From the NCBI GenBank assembly GCA_947465645.1, contig CANIBQ010000054.1:1-35223 (forward strand): a stretch of DNA of 35,223 nt, in the 5' to 3' direction. Shown one piece after another: positions 7,539 to 15,804 of this stretch (position 1 is its first letter; each line of letters starts with the position of its first letter). The notes below the pieces were generated by a model. The model was given only the letters and a program-made list of their open reading frames with translations. It did not search any database and was not told where the DNA came from. The translations under genes and the position numbers were made by a program. The stretch comes from Acidobacteriota bacterium (lineage in GTDB: Bacteria; Acidobacteriota; Vicinamibacteria; Vicinamibacterales; UBA2999).

Positions 7539-10500
7539 CTACCTTGCCTCTCGTTTCGAGGCGAGCGCCTCGTAGTACTTGTCGACCAGACGCCGGTACT
7601 GCTCGGGGACGGCCTGCGAGCCGCCGGCGCTGAGGCGATCTTTCGACTGCTGATCGCGAAGCCGGGCGGCGGCGGACGATTCAGCCCGTTCCAGGGACGC
7701 GGCGATCTCCGTTCTCAGCTCGTCCCACTTCGCGAAGTCCTGCTTCCAGCCCTCGGTGCCTGGCGCGGAGCGGCCCGGGTTGAATCCCTCCGCGGACGGC
7801 GCCTCGATGTTCGACCCCTTTTCGTTGCGCAATTCGCCGAGCAGTTGGCGAGCCTCTTCCCATGGTTGGTCGGTGCTTCCGTTCTGCGCGCCGTCGCCAC
7901 CCTGGCCGCGACTGCCCTGTGCCCCAGACTGCGATCCGGCGCCCTCCTGGGGCTGGCCCTCACGGCCTTCGCCGGGCGGGCCGTTTTTCAACTCGGCGAG
8001 CTGGCGATCGAGCGACGTCAACTGCTCGCGAAGCTCGCGGATGCGCGAGAGCTGCTCGGACAGTTGCTGCGACGCTTCGCTCTGGCCGTTGGCCGAGCCC
8101 AGGCGCTCGGCGAGCCGATCGAGCGCCGTGGCGATCGCCTGTCCTTCCCGGGCGGCGCCGGGCTGCTGTGGCTGGCCGGCGCGCCCTTCCCCGGCCTGGC
8201 CGGCGCGCTCCTCGCCCGCCTGGCCCGCCCGCCCCTCGCTCGCCTGCCGCCCCGCGCGAGCGACGTTCCGCATCCGATCCGACAGCCGTTGACGATCGAG
8301 CTCGCGCGCGGCCTCCGTGAGCGCGTTGCGCTGCCGCTCCTCGGGACCCGGCGCCGCCGCCATCTGTTTGACCGACTGCTCGAGACGCGCGGTGCGATCG
8401 GCAAGACGCTCCTGCTCCCCTGCCCGCCGCCTCGCGGCGTCGTCGCCGCTGCCACCGCGGCCGCGCCCCGCCGCCTCGGCCGCGAGCCTGCGCTGTGCAT
8501 CGGCCAGTTGCCGCGATTCGAGCTGCAGCTCGCCCATCGCCCTGCGCCGATCGTCCGGCTGGGCGGCGCGCATCCGCTGTTCGAGGTCGCGCAGCCGCTC
8601 GGCCGCTCGGTTGCCGCGCTCGCTTGCCTGCTGCGGGTTGTCGCGACGAAGCTCGCTCGCCGCGCCCTGCATCTCCTCGGAGATCTGCTGCAGCTCACGG
8701 CTCGCCTGCTGTCGGCTCTGATCGGACTGGCCGCCGCGGCCGCCCTGCTGCGGCTGGCCACTCTGGCCTCCGCCTTGGCTACCCTGCCCCCTCTGTTCAC
8801 TCTGCCCCGCCTGCCCGCCGAGCCCCCTCTGTCCGCTCTGTTCGCTCTTTTCGCTCTTTTCGCTTTGTGCCTGTTTGCTCTGAGCCTGCTGCAACTGCTG
8901 CGCGAGCTCCTCAGCCTGCCGCCGCAGCTCACCCTGCTCACGCGTCAGGCGCTCGAGCTGCCGGCGCGCTTCCTCCGCGGGCACATCCTGCTTCTTCGCC
9001 GCCTGCTCCTGCTGTTTGTTCAGCTCGTCCTGGCGGCGTGCCAGCTCGCGGATCTTGTCCAGCACACCGGCGTTGTCGTCGGGCTTCTCCTCACGGGTCT
9101 CTCGACTGGTGGGCGTCTCGTAGTTGGTCTGTTGCTGCCGCGCAAGCTCGCGATCGAACAGCGATGACAGGTCCTGCTGCTGCCGGTTCGATCCCCGGCC
9201 GCTGCCGTTGGCCTGTTGCTGCTGCACCTCGCGGCGACGGTTCTCGGACTGCGTCCGCAGCAACTCGTTGAGGGCGGTCATCTCGTGCGGCAGCGCGTCG
9301 GACGTCTTCAGGAGGGCGAGCTGGCGTTCGGCCCGCCCCATCGCTTCGGCGGCCCTGGTCATCGCCTCTGCCGCCTGATCGGGTGGCGGCGTGGCCCCGG
9401 ACGCCCGCCCGCCGCCCGGCCGGACGCGCCTCACGTTGTTGGCGCGCTGCATGGAATCGGCCGCCGCCTCGGCCTTCTCCCGCACGCCGTGCTGCGCGTT
9501 TGCCACCGTCAGGATGTCCTCGTCCGACCGCGCGCCAGACTGCCTGGCGCGCGAATCGAGCTTCCACGTCGCGGTGATGATGTCTTTCTGGGCCTGCACC
9601 AGGTCGTCCATGGCCTCATCGCCGGCGGCACCGCCGCCCTGGCTCTGCGCCGCGACGAACTCCTCGTCGAACGGCGTGACCTCGAGGAAGAAGATGTCGC
9701 TGCGTGCCTCGGTGGACCGGGTGCCGCGGCTGACGTCGCGCGCCCGCGCGTAGTAGGTCACGAAGTCGCCCGGCTTGACCCCGAGATCCTCGAGGTAGAT
9801 CGTGCGCGTTCCGCTGGCGCTGGTCGCGGATCCCTCGCGCCGGAAGGGCACGACCTTCGCCTGGGCGCCTCCTACGGCGTAGACCAGGTCGAACGCCGCG
9901 ATACCGAAGTCGTCGTCGGCCCGCGCTTCGATCGGCACCTCTTCGATCGGCGTCACCTGGCGGTCGCTGGCCGGACGCATGATCCGCACGTCCGGCGGAC
10001 GGTCCTCGAGGGTGCGGATGAAATACTCGGTGTCTCCGGGATTGGTCAGGCCGTCGGCGTCGGCAAGTGCGACGCGGTAGGAGCCGTCCTCGACAATCGT
10101 CAGGTCGCCCTCGAGCGCTCCGTCGCGGGCGTTCAACACCAGCCGCTGTCCACCCGCCAGCGTCAATGCCGCCTCGGTCACCGGCTTGTCGGCGTGGACG
10201 ATCACGTGTACGCGCGTGCCAGCAGGCCCGTAGATGTCGCCGCCGTCTTCTTCCTGCCGCGGCGGCATGCCGAACGCAGCCGGGTACTCGTAGCGAAGGT
10301 CGATGCGCTCGACGTGCGGCGTGCGGATCACCGTCACCGCATATTCCCGCGATGAGGTGCCGGCCGCCGTGACGGTGTAGGTGAAGCTCTCGGTGACGTG
10401 ATCGAATCCAGAGGCAAACCCCTCACCCGCCGCGTCCATCCGGGCTTCGCGCCACTCCGTCCCGTTCCCGATGCGGAGCACGGGTACGACGCCGCCCGCC

Positions 10501-11132
10501 GCGCCGGGAATCCGGACATGGATGCGCAGCGGATGGCCCTCGCGAACCCTGACATCGCCGGGAAGCACCTCGAGCGCGAGACGACTCGGGAAGAGATACC
10601 ACGCGAGCACCCGCGCGGCGCGGCCCGCCGGCTCGAGCGCGAATCCGGCGACGCCGGCCAGAACGAGTGTCGCGGCGGCCGCCCGGATCGCCGCATTGCG
10701 CAACGTGCGGCGGCTGACAATCCGATCGAGATCGAGATCGCGCGTGCGGCGCGCCGCATCGGCGGCTACCGCGGCCTGCATCCGCGACGGGTCCACCCGG
10801 CCGTCGCGCTCCGTCGCCGTGACCAGCGTGTCCTCGAGCTCGGGACAGCATTCCTCGACATAGCGGGCGACCTGGCGCTCACCAGGCGGATGGCGCAACG
10901 GCGAGAACAACCACCCGAGGCAGACCATCGCCGCCGCACCCGCCGCTAGCCAGAGCGCGATGAACGCGCCGCCCTCGGGCACGAGGAGACGCTGCACCGA
11001 CAGCGCCAGCGCCAGGACGAACGCCGCACCTGCAGCCGCGATCGTCCAGGCGCGAAGCGCGGACGCCAGCCGCCACCGGTTGCGCACCTTCCTGATCAGC
11101 GCCGACAGCGCGGCATCGTGTTCGTTCATCAC
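7539..11132 (-). CDS. DUF4175-family membrane protein with long Gln/Glu/Arg-rich coiled coil
   Basis: A 1197-residue protein, the largest in the window. Two N-terminal helices (about 28-46 and 55-76) and a third near 145-166 anchor it. Beta-rich Ig-like sections follow to about residue 500 (for example VRIMRPASDRQVTPIEEVPI). From about residue 520 to 1130 it becomes helical and low-complexity, rich in Q, E, R, A, S and G. Repeats include RAGQAGEE/RAGQAGEG (bases about 8172-8245) and runs of SEKSEQSGQ/GGQSGQ type (about 8745-8880). The C-terminus is ordered again (PEQYRRLVDKYYEALASK). DUF4175 proteins accompany MoxR/BatA genes; the biochemical role is unknown. The start ATG overlaps the BatA stop as ATGA. 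The coiled coil could reach across the periplasm or scaffold VWA partners, which is inference. Confidence 0.9.
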   Translation of the reverse strand: MMNEHDAALSALIRKVRNRWRLASALRAWTIAAAGAAFVLALALSVQRLLVPEGGAFIALWLAAGAAAMVCLGWLFSPLRHPPGERQVARYVEECCPELEDTLVTATERDGRVDPSRMQAAVAADAARRTRDLDLDRIVSRRTLRNAAIRAAAATLVLAGVAGFALEPAGRAARVLAWYLFPSRLALEVLPGDVRVREGHPLRIHVRIPGAAGGVVPVLRIGNGTEWREARMDAAGEGFASGFDHVTESFTYTVTAAGTSSREYAVTVIRTPHVERIDLRYEYPAAFGMPPRQEEDGGDIYGPAGTRVHVIVHADKPVTEAALTLAGGQRLVLNARDGALEGDLTIVEDGSYRVALADADGLTNPGDTEYFIRTLEDRPPDVRIMRPASDRQVTPIEEVPIEARADDDFGIAAFDLVYAVGGAQAKVVPFRREGSATSASGTRTIYLEDLGVKPGDFVTYYARARDVSRGTRSTEARSDIFFLEVTPFDEEFVAAQSQGGGAAGDEAMDDLVQAQKDIITATWKLDSRARQSGARSDEDILTVANAQHGVREKAEAAADSMQRANNVRRVRPGGGRASGATPPPDQAAEAMTRAAEAMGRAERQLALLKTSDALPHEMTALNELLRTQSENRRREVQQQQANGSGRGSNRQQQDLSSLFDRELARQQQTNYETPTSRETREEKPDDNAGVLDKIRELARRQDELNKQQEQAAKKQDVPAEEARRQLERLTREQGELRRQAEELAQQLQQAQSKQAQSEKSEKSEQSGQRGLGGQAGQSEQRGQGSQGGGQSGQPQQGGRGGQSDQSRQQASRELQQISEEMQGAASELRRDNPQQASERGNRAAERLRDLEQRMRAAQPDDRRRAMGELQLESRQLADAQRRLAAEAAGRGRGGSGDDAARRRAGEQERLADRTARLEQSVKQMAAAPGPEERQRNALTEAARELDRQRLSDRMRNVARAGRQASEGRAGQAGEERAGQAGEGRAGQPQQPGAAREGQAIATALDRLAERLGSANGQSEASQQLSEQLSRIRELREQLTSLDRQLAELKNGPPGEGREGQPQEGAGSQSGAQGSRGQGGDGAQNGSTDQPWEEARQLLGELRNEKGSNIEAPSAEGFNPGRSAPGTEGWKQDFAKWDELRTEIAASLERAESSAAARLRDQQSKDRLSAGGSQAVPEQYRRLVDKYYEALASKREAR

Positions 11133-13009
11133 CCGAGCCTTCGTCCCAGCATGCCTTCGGCCGCAAGGCTGACCACCATCATGAGCAGGGCGTATTGCCA
11201 GAGCCGCTGGCCGTCCTCCCGGTCCCGCGTCTCGGTGCCCGCCTGGCGCGCGGCGCTGGTGTTGAGCCGTGATACCCCGGCCCTGAACTCGTCCGCGGAC
11301 ATGCGCGCGGGATCCGACTCACGCGGGTCGACGTTGATGGCCACGCGTCTGGCGCGCGCCTCGTTCTTGAGTGTCATGACTCCGGGCGTCAGACCCTCGA
11401 GCCCGGGCAGGTCGCCGACCAGGTACTCGGCCTTCGCCACGCGCGAGGACGTCAGGTAGCGGAGCGCTTCGTGGATGAAGGGCACGAAGGCCGGCTGCAG
11501 CGGAAAGTCATTCCACCGATCGTTGATGTCCGACGCAAAGATCAAGACGCGCCCGCCGGCCGTGCGCTCCTCGACCAGCGCCGGCGTTCCGTCGGAATAG
11601 CGGGCCACCACGTCCGCGCTGGGGGGCAGGTCGATGAGCGCCGCGCGCGAAAAGCTCACGTTGCCCAGCGTGCCCGCGCCGCCGAACAACCTGAACACCG
11701 GATGGCGGCTGTCGTCGGGCGCGAACCGCAGTGGCCGCCCCACTGGCGCCGCCTCGCGATCCTGCCACGACGTCTGCACGATGCCGCTGAGCGCGCCCTT
11801 GAGGATGGCCGGATCGACGTCAGGGCCGGCGGTGATCAGCACGCCTCCGCCCGATCGCACGAAACTCGCCAGCCGTTCGCGCCCCTGTTGCTCGAGTCCC
11901 CGCGTCCCCAGGACGACGATGACGCTGGCCTCCGCGAGGGCCGTGGCCTCGAGATCCGAGAACGCCGGACCACTCACCGCACGAAAGCGGAAGCCGCCCG
12001 GGCCTTCCGCGATCCCCATCGCGCGATCGAGGTACAGCGATTCCGCCGGATGGCCCGACGCGGTGACCGCGAGGACGAGCGGCGCATTCGCCGCATCGAG
12101 CACCGCGTAGCGGACGTTGTCGGCGGCATATCCCTGCCGGTCGTCCACCGCAGCGGCGAGACGCCCCGCCGCCTGGCCCTCGAGCGACAACCGGGCCTCG
12201 GTGCTTCCGCCGCTCCCCATCGACACCGCGGTGGCGCCAATGCGGCGGTCGTCGATGCTGAAGACGACCTCGGCCGCCGCCGTGCGCGGCGAATAGTTGT
12301 GCACGACCGCAACGGCTTCGGTGCCCTCCACGCGCAACTCCGTCAACGCGGCGTTGGCCGACGGACCCTCGACGCCTTCGACTTCCACCGTCAGGCGGTC
12401 GGGAACGCTTCCCTGATCGGCGCCGTCCCACCCGGTCTGCTGAAGGTCTGATATCACGACCAGGCGGCCGGGCCGATCGCCGAACTCTTCGGCGGCGCGC
12501 ACCAGCGCGGCCCGGTATCGCGTGGCCCCTGCCCCGGGCGTCAGGCTGGCGATCGCGGCACGCGCGCGCCCGCGATCCGGCGACGGTGGCGCGACGACCG
12601 TGGCGCCGGCGCCGAACGCCATGACACCGACCGAATGTCCGGCGGGCGCATCGGCAATGGCCCGCTCCGCCCTGGCACGCGCCCGTTCGAACTGGCCCGG
12701 CCCGGACATGCTGACCGACGTATCCACCAGCACCATCGTGGCGGGCGCGGTCAGCGCCACCGCGGACTGCGACACGTACGGCCGCGCGAATGCCAGCGCC
12801 AGCAGGAGCAGCGCCGCCGCCCGGAGCGCGAGCAGCACGTACTCTCTCAGCCGCCGCCGCTGCGACTGCTCCACCGGCGCGCGCCGCAGGTACCGCGTCG
12901 CGGCGAAATCGACCACCGGTTCCGCCCGCTTGTAAAAGAGGTGGATGGCGATCGGGATCGCGACGGCTGCCGCGCCGGCGAGAAACAGGGGAGACAGGAA
13001 GGAGATCAC
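11129..13009 (-). CDS. BatA-like membrane VWA protein
   Basis: A 626-residue protein. The N-terminal BatA segment (FLSPLFLAGAAAVAIPIAIHLFYKR, then RRLREYVLLALRAAALLLLALAFARP) gives two helices. A VWA domain follows with MIDAS DTSVS (D96, S98, S100) and LVVISDLQQTGWDG. The central part is beta-rich with a GATase-like stretch (SVIVVLGTRGLEQQGRERLASFVRSGGG split by loops), and a C-terminal helix (ALLMMVVSLAAEGML) closes the protein. In Bacteroides aerotolerance (Bat) operons and related MoxR loci such proteins are membrane partners of the AAA+ ATPase. It overlaps both neighbours by 4 nt, so DUF58, BatA and DUF4175 are translated as one coupled unit. Confidence 0.9.
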   Translation of the reverse strand: MISFLSPLFLAGAAAVAIPIAIHLFYKRAEPVVDFAATRYLRRAPVEQSQRRRLREYVLLALRAAALLLLALAFARPYVSQSAVALTAPATMVLVDTSVSMSGPGQFERARARAERAIADAPAGHSVGVMAFGAGATVVAPPSPDRGRARAAIASLTPGAGATRYRAALVRAAEEFGDRPGRLVVISDLQQTGWDGADQGSVPDRLTVEVEGVEGPSANAALTELRVEGTEAVAVVHNYSPRTAAAEVVFSIDDRRIGATAVSMGSGGSTEARLSLEGQAAGRLAAAVDDRQGYAADNVRYAVLDAANAPLVLAVTASGHPAESLYLDRAMGIAEGPGGFRFRAVSGPAFSDLEATALAEASVIVVLGTRGLEQQGRERLASFVRSGGGVLITAGPDVDPAILKGALSGIVQTSWQDREAAPVGRPLRFAPDDSRHPVFRLFGGAGTLGNVSFSRAALIDLPPSADVVARYSDGTPALVEERTAGGRVLIFASDINDRWNDFPLQPAFVPFIHEALRYLTSSRVAKAEYLVGDLPGLEGLTPGVMTLKNEARARRVAINVDPRESDPARMSADEFRAGVSRLNTSAARQAGTETRDREDGQRLWQYALLMMVVSLAAEGMLGRRLG

Positions 13010-13917
13010 TTCCGCCCCCTTCCCCGCGTCGACAGGTACGACATCAGCGCCAGCTCGAGCGGCTGCGAGGTGTCGAGCAGCCGGTAATCGATCCCCGCGG
13101 CGCCGAGCTCGCGCCTGTAGCGATCGATCGTCCCGTTCAACGCGACCAGGTATGGCTCTCGCACGACCGACGGCACCGCCATCAGCTCGTCGCCGCCCTC
13201 GAGATCCCTGAACCGTGACGCCCGCGTGAACGGAAATGTCAGCTCCGACGGATCCAGCACGTGAAACACCACGACATCGGTGCCGCGAAACCTGAAATGC
13301 CGCAGCCCCTCGATCACGTGCCCGGGCTCGTCGATCAGATCCGAGATCAGGATCACCATCCCGCGCTTGGCGATGCCCTCGGCGAGCTGGTGCAGCGGCC
13401 TGGAGACGTCCGTCCGCTTACCGAGCACCATCCGGTCGAGCGTCACGAGCAGCGATCGCAGGTGGCTCGGGCGGGCGCTCGGCGGCAGCATCGTCAGGAG
13501 CGCGTCGTCGAACGTGGTGAGCCCGACCGCGTCGCGCTGCCGCTGCATCAGGAATGCGAGCGACCCGGCCAGCATCGAGGCGTACTCGAGCTTGGTGACG
13601 CCGTGCGACCCGTATCCCATCGACGCGCTGACGTCGAGCAGCAGGTAGCAATTGAGGTTGGTCTCTTCCTCGAACTTCTTGACGTAGTAGCGGTCGGTGC
13701 GCGCGTACACCTTCCAGTCGATGCTGGAGAGGTCGTCGCCGGGCATGTACTGCCGGTACTCGGCGAACTCGACGCTGAAGCCCTTGAACGGGCTGCGGTG
13801 GAGGCCTGAGAGGAACCCTTCGACCACCGTCCGCGCCTTCAGCTCGAGCGTCCCGAGCCGCGCCAGTACCGCGGGGTCGAGAAATCGAAGCTCGCGTGGG
13901 CGCGTGTCGGTCGGCAT
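13006..13917 (-). CDS. DUF58 protein (VWA-like MoxR partner)
   Basis: A 303-residue soluble protein. It carries the DUF58 hallmark (YRQYMPGDDLSSIDWKVYAR, residues 54-73) and then a VWA-type fold with intact MIDAS DVSAS (D95, S97, S99) and VILISDL. DUF58 proteins nearly always follow a MoxR ATPase gene and are thought to be its direct partner or adaptor. The gene follows MoxR with a 74-nt gap, the longest in the operon, and overlaps BatA by 4 nt. No signal peptide or transmembrane helix is evident, so it likely acts on the cytosolic side. Confidence 0.93.
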   Translation of the reverse strand: MPTDTRPRELRFLDPAVLARLGTLELKARTVVEGFLSGLHRSPFKGFSVEFAEYRQYMPGDDLSSIDWKVYARTDRYYVKKFEEETNLNCYLLLDVSASMGYGSHGVTKLEYASMLAGSLAFLMQRQRDAVGLTTFDDALLTMLPPSARPSHLRSLLVTLDRMVLGKRTDVSRPLHQLAEGIAKRGMVILISDLIDEPGHVIEGLRHFRFRGTDVVVFHVLDPSELTFPFTRASRFRDLEGGDELMAVPSVVREPYLVALNGTIDRYRRELGAAGIDYRLLDTSQPLELALMSYLSTRGRGRK

Positions 13918-13966
13918 TTAGTGGCGATCCAGGTCCATACAGCCGGGGGCTCGGGGACGGATATGC

Positions 13967-13978
13967 GCTTGTACAAGC
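13967..13978. promoter_or_regulatory. 12-bp perfect palindrome in the MoxR-DUF58 gap
   Basis: GCTTGTACAAGC is a perfect 12-bp palindrome 50 bp upstream of the DUF58 start. The octamer GGGGACGG occurs twice nearby, at about 13952-13959 and 14013-14020. This could be an operator or an mRNA-processing hairpin within the operon; a chance palindrome of this length in one 74-bp gap is uncommon but not decisive. Confidence 0.3.
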
Positions 13979-13991
13979 TTCATCTGTTTGC

Positions 13992-14999
13992 TCAACCCAC
14001 TAAACCGCTTTTGGGGACGGCTACGGTGTCAATGAGGCGGGCGATGATGCCGTCTGAGTCGAGGTGCTCCGACTCGGCGTAGAAGTTGGTGACGATGCGG
14101 TGGCGCAGGATCGGTCCGGCCAGCGCCTGGACGTCCTTCACGGACACATGGTGGCGGCCGTTCATCAACGCCCGTGCCTTCGAGCCGAGGATCATGGCCT
14201 GCGACGCGCGGAGGCCGGCTCCCCACTTCACGTACTTGTTGACCCATTCCGGCGCGCCGGCCTGTCCCGGCCGCGACGCGGCCACCAGGCGGACGGCGTA
14301 GCGCGCGACCTGGTCGCTCACGATGACCTGCCGGACGACCTGCTGAAATTCCAGGATGTCTGGGCCGCTCAGCACGCGCGAGACCGCCGGCTGCTCCGTG
14401 CCAGTCGTATTCGTCACCACCCGCACCTCATCGTCCTCGGGCAGGTAGGTCATGACGATGTTGAACATGAAGCGATCGAGCTGCGCCTCCGGCAGCGGGT
14501 ACGTGCCCTCGAGCTCGATCGGGTTCTGGGTCGCGAGCACGAAGAACGGCCGTTGGAGCTGGTAGGTGCGACCTGCCGCCGTGACGTGGTACTCCTGCAT
14601 GGCCTCGAGGAGCGCGGCCTGCGTCTTTGGCGGGGTTCGGTTGATCTCGTCGGCCAGGAGGATCTGCGCGAAGATCGGCCCCTGCACGAACCGCAGCGCC
14701 CGCGAGCCGTGCTGCTCTTCGAGAATCTCCGTGCCCGTGATGTCCGACGGCATCAGGTCGGGGGTGAACTGGATCCGCTTGAAGGTCAGGTCGAGGATGT
14801 CCGCCACCGTCTTGATGAGCAGAGTCTTGGCGAGTCCGGGAACGCCGGTGATCAGGCAGTGGCCGCCGGTGAAGAGCGCCATCAACACCTGATCGACCAC
14901 CTCGTCCTGCCCGACGATGACCTTGCGGAGCTCGATGAGGATCCGTGCACGTCCGTCCTGCACGCGCTCGGCGAAGTTGGTAACGGTGGTGGTGGTCAC
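13992..14999 (-). CDS. MoxR-family AAA+ ATPase
   Basis: A 335-residue cytosolic ATPase. Walker A is GVPGLAKT (52-59), Walker B ILLADE (113-118) followed by INRTPPKTQAALLEAMQE, and the sensor region is ATQNPIELEGTYPLPEAQLDRF. The N-terminal GQDEVVDQVLMAL box and the C-terminal lid helices are present, so the enzyme looks complete and active. MoxR proteins act as hexameric chaperones that mature or remodel partner complexes, working with VWA proteins. GTG 14999 is chosen: it sits 4 nt after the DUF4159 stop and directly gives VTTTTVTNFAERV. Its immediate partners are the downstream DUF58, BatA and DUF4175 genes. Confidence 0.95.
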   Translation of the reverse strand: MTTTTVTNFAERVQDGRARILIELRKVIVGQDEVVDQVLMALFTGGHCLITGVPGLAKTLLIKTVADILDLTFKRIQFTPDLMPSDITGTEILEEQHGSRALRFVQGPIFAQILLADEINRTPPKTQAALLEAMQEYHVTAAGRTYQLQRPFFVLATQNPIELEGTYPLPEAQLDRFMFNIVMTYLPEDDEVRVVTNTTGTEQPAVSRVLSGPDILEFQQVVRQVIVSDQVARYAVRLVAASRPGQAGAPEWVNKYVKWGAGLRASQAMILGSKARALMNGRHHVSVKDVQALAGPILRHRIVTNFYAESEHLDSDGIIARLIDTVAVPKSGLVG

Positions 15000-15003
15000 G
15001 GGG

Positions 15004-15804
15004 TCAGTGCGTCAGGGTGTAGACGATCTCGTTGATGAACATGCGGTACGAGTCTGCCGTGTGCTTGAGGTAGCCGGGGTACTCCTCTGCGTTTGACCAC
15101 TCCACGCCGTCGCCCATGTCGGTGTTCCAGTTGGCGAGCACCATCGGCCGGCCGCTGTCGTCCAGGATGGCGCGCAGGCGCGCCACGAAGCCGCCCTTTT
15201 CCCACGTGCGTCCGGCGAAGAACGAGCCCAGCCCGGGCACTTGTGGATAGCCGGTGAGGTTGTAGAAGACCGAATAGATCGGATGAGGCGGCGCGAGATC
15301 CATCGGCTCGCGATCCGGAAACACCCGCTTCATCTCCTTGGCGAAGTTGTCCCACTCGTACGGGCCATGGAAATCGTCCAGGGTGAGCGTGCCGCCGCGC
15401 AGCAGGAACTCGCGCAGGATCGCGACCTCGCTGTCGCGAAGACGCAGATTGCCTGGCTCGACCATGTAGATCCACGCATGGTCCCAGAGCCGGGGATCCT
15501 CGAGCGTGAGGACGATTGGGTCGTTGACCTGAATGGCGGTCGCGGTCCGCAGGCGGCGGGAGAGATTCTGTTCGGCCGCCGGCGCATCGATGGCCCACGG
15601 CTCGCCCCAGTAGTCGACGCGGTAGCGGCTGTCGACGGTGAAGGCGGAATACCGGATGCGGACGAAGGTCCACTGCAGGCCGGCGAAGCGACCGTCCTGG
15701 AGGACGGGGCCTTGCGCGAGGGCATTGGAGAGGCGCGCCGGCTCGATGAAGAGCATGACCGCGACAACGCCGGTCAGCGCCAGCGAGGCGGCGCGCAGGG
15801 TCAC
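15004..15804 (-). CDS. DUF4159-family exported protein
   Basis: A 266-residue protein with a signal peptide-like start (LALTGVVAVMLFIEPARLSNALAQ, cleavage before GPV). The DUF4159 pattern is visible: FVRIRYSAFTVDSRYRVDYWGEPW, then HAWIYMVEPGNLRLRDSEVAILREFLLRGGTL split by loops, LDDFHGPYEW, and a C-terminal NEIVYTLTH. The fold is likely a GATase/flavodoxin-like alpha-beta domain used for binding, since no catalytic triad is evident. It commonly neighbours MoxR, TldD or BatA-type genes. GTG 15804 overlaps the stop of the TPR peptidase gene by 4 nt (GTGA), and the MoxR start follows its stop after 4 nt. Confidence 0.88.
   Translation of the reverse strand: MTLRAASLALTGVVAVMLFIEPARLSNALAQGPVLQDGRFAGLQWTFVRIRYSAFTVDSRYRVDYWGEPWAIDAPAAEQNLSRRLRTATAIQVNDPIVLTLEDPRLWDHAWIYMVEPGNLRLRDSEVAILREFLLRGGTLTLDDFHGPYEWDNFAKEMKRVFPDREPMDLAPPHPIYSVFYNLTGYPQVPGLGSFFAGRTWEKGGFVARLRAILDDSGRPMVLANWNTDMGDGVEWSNAEEYPGYLKHTADSYRMFINEIVYTLTH

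Noticed and set aside
7845..9167. 440-residue leucine/alanine-rich frame opposite DUF4175
   Set aside because: Apparent hydrophobicity comes from the complement of Gln/Glu/Arg codons in the low-complexity region, not from a real membrane protein.
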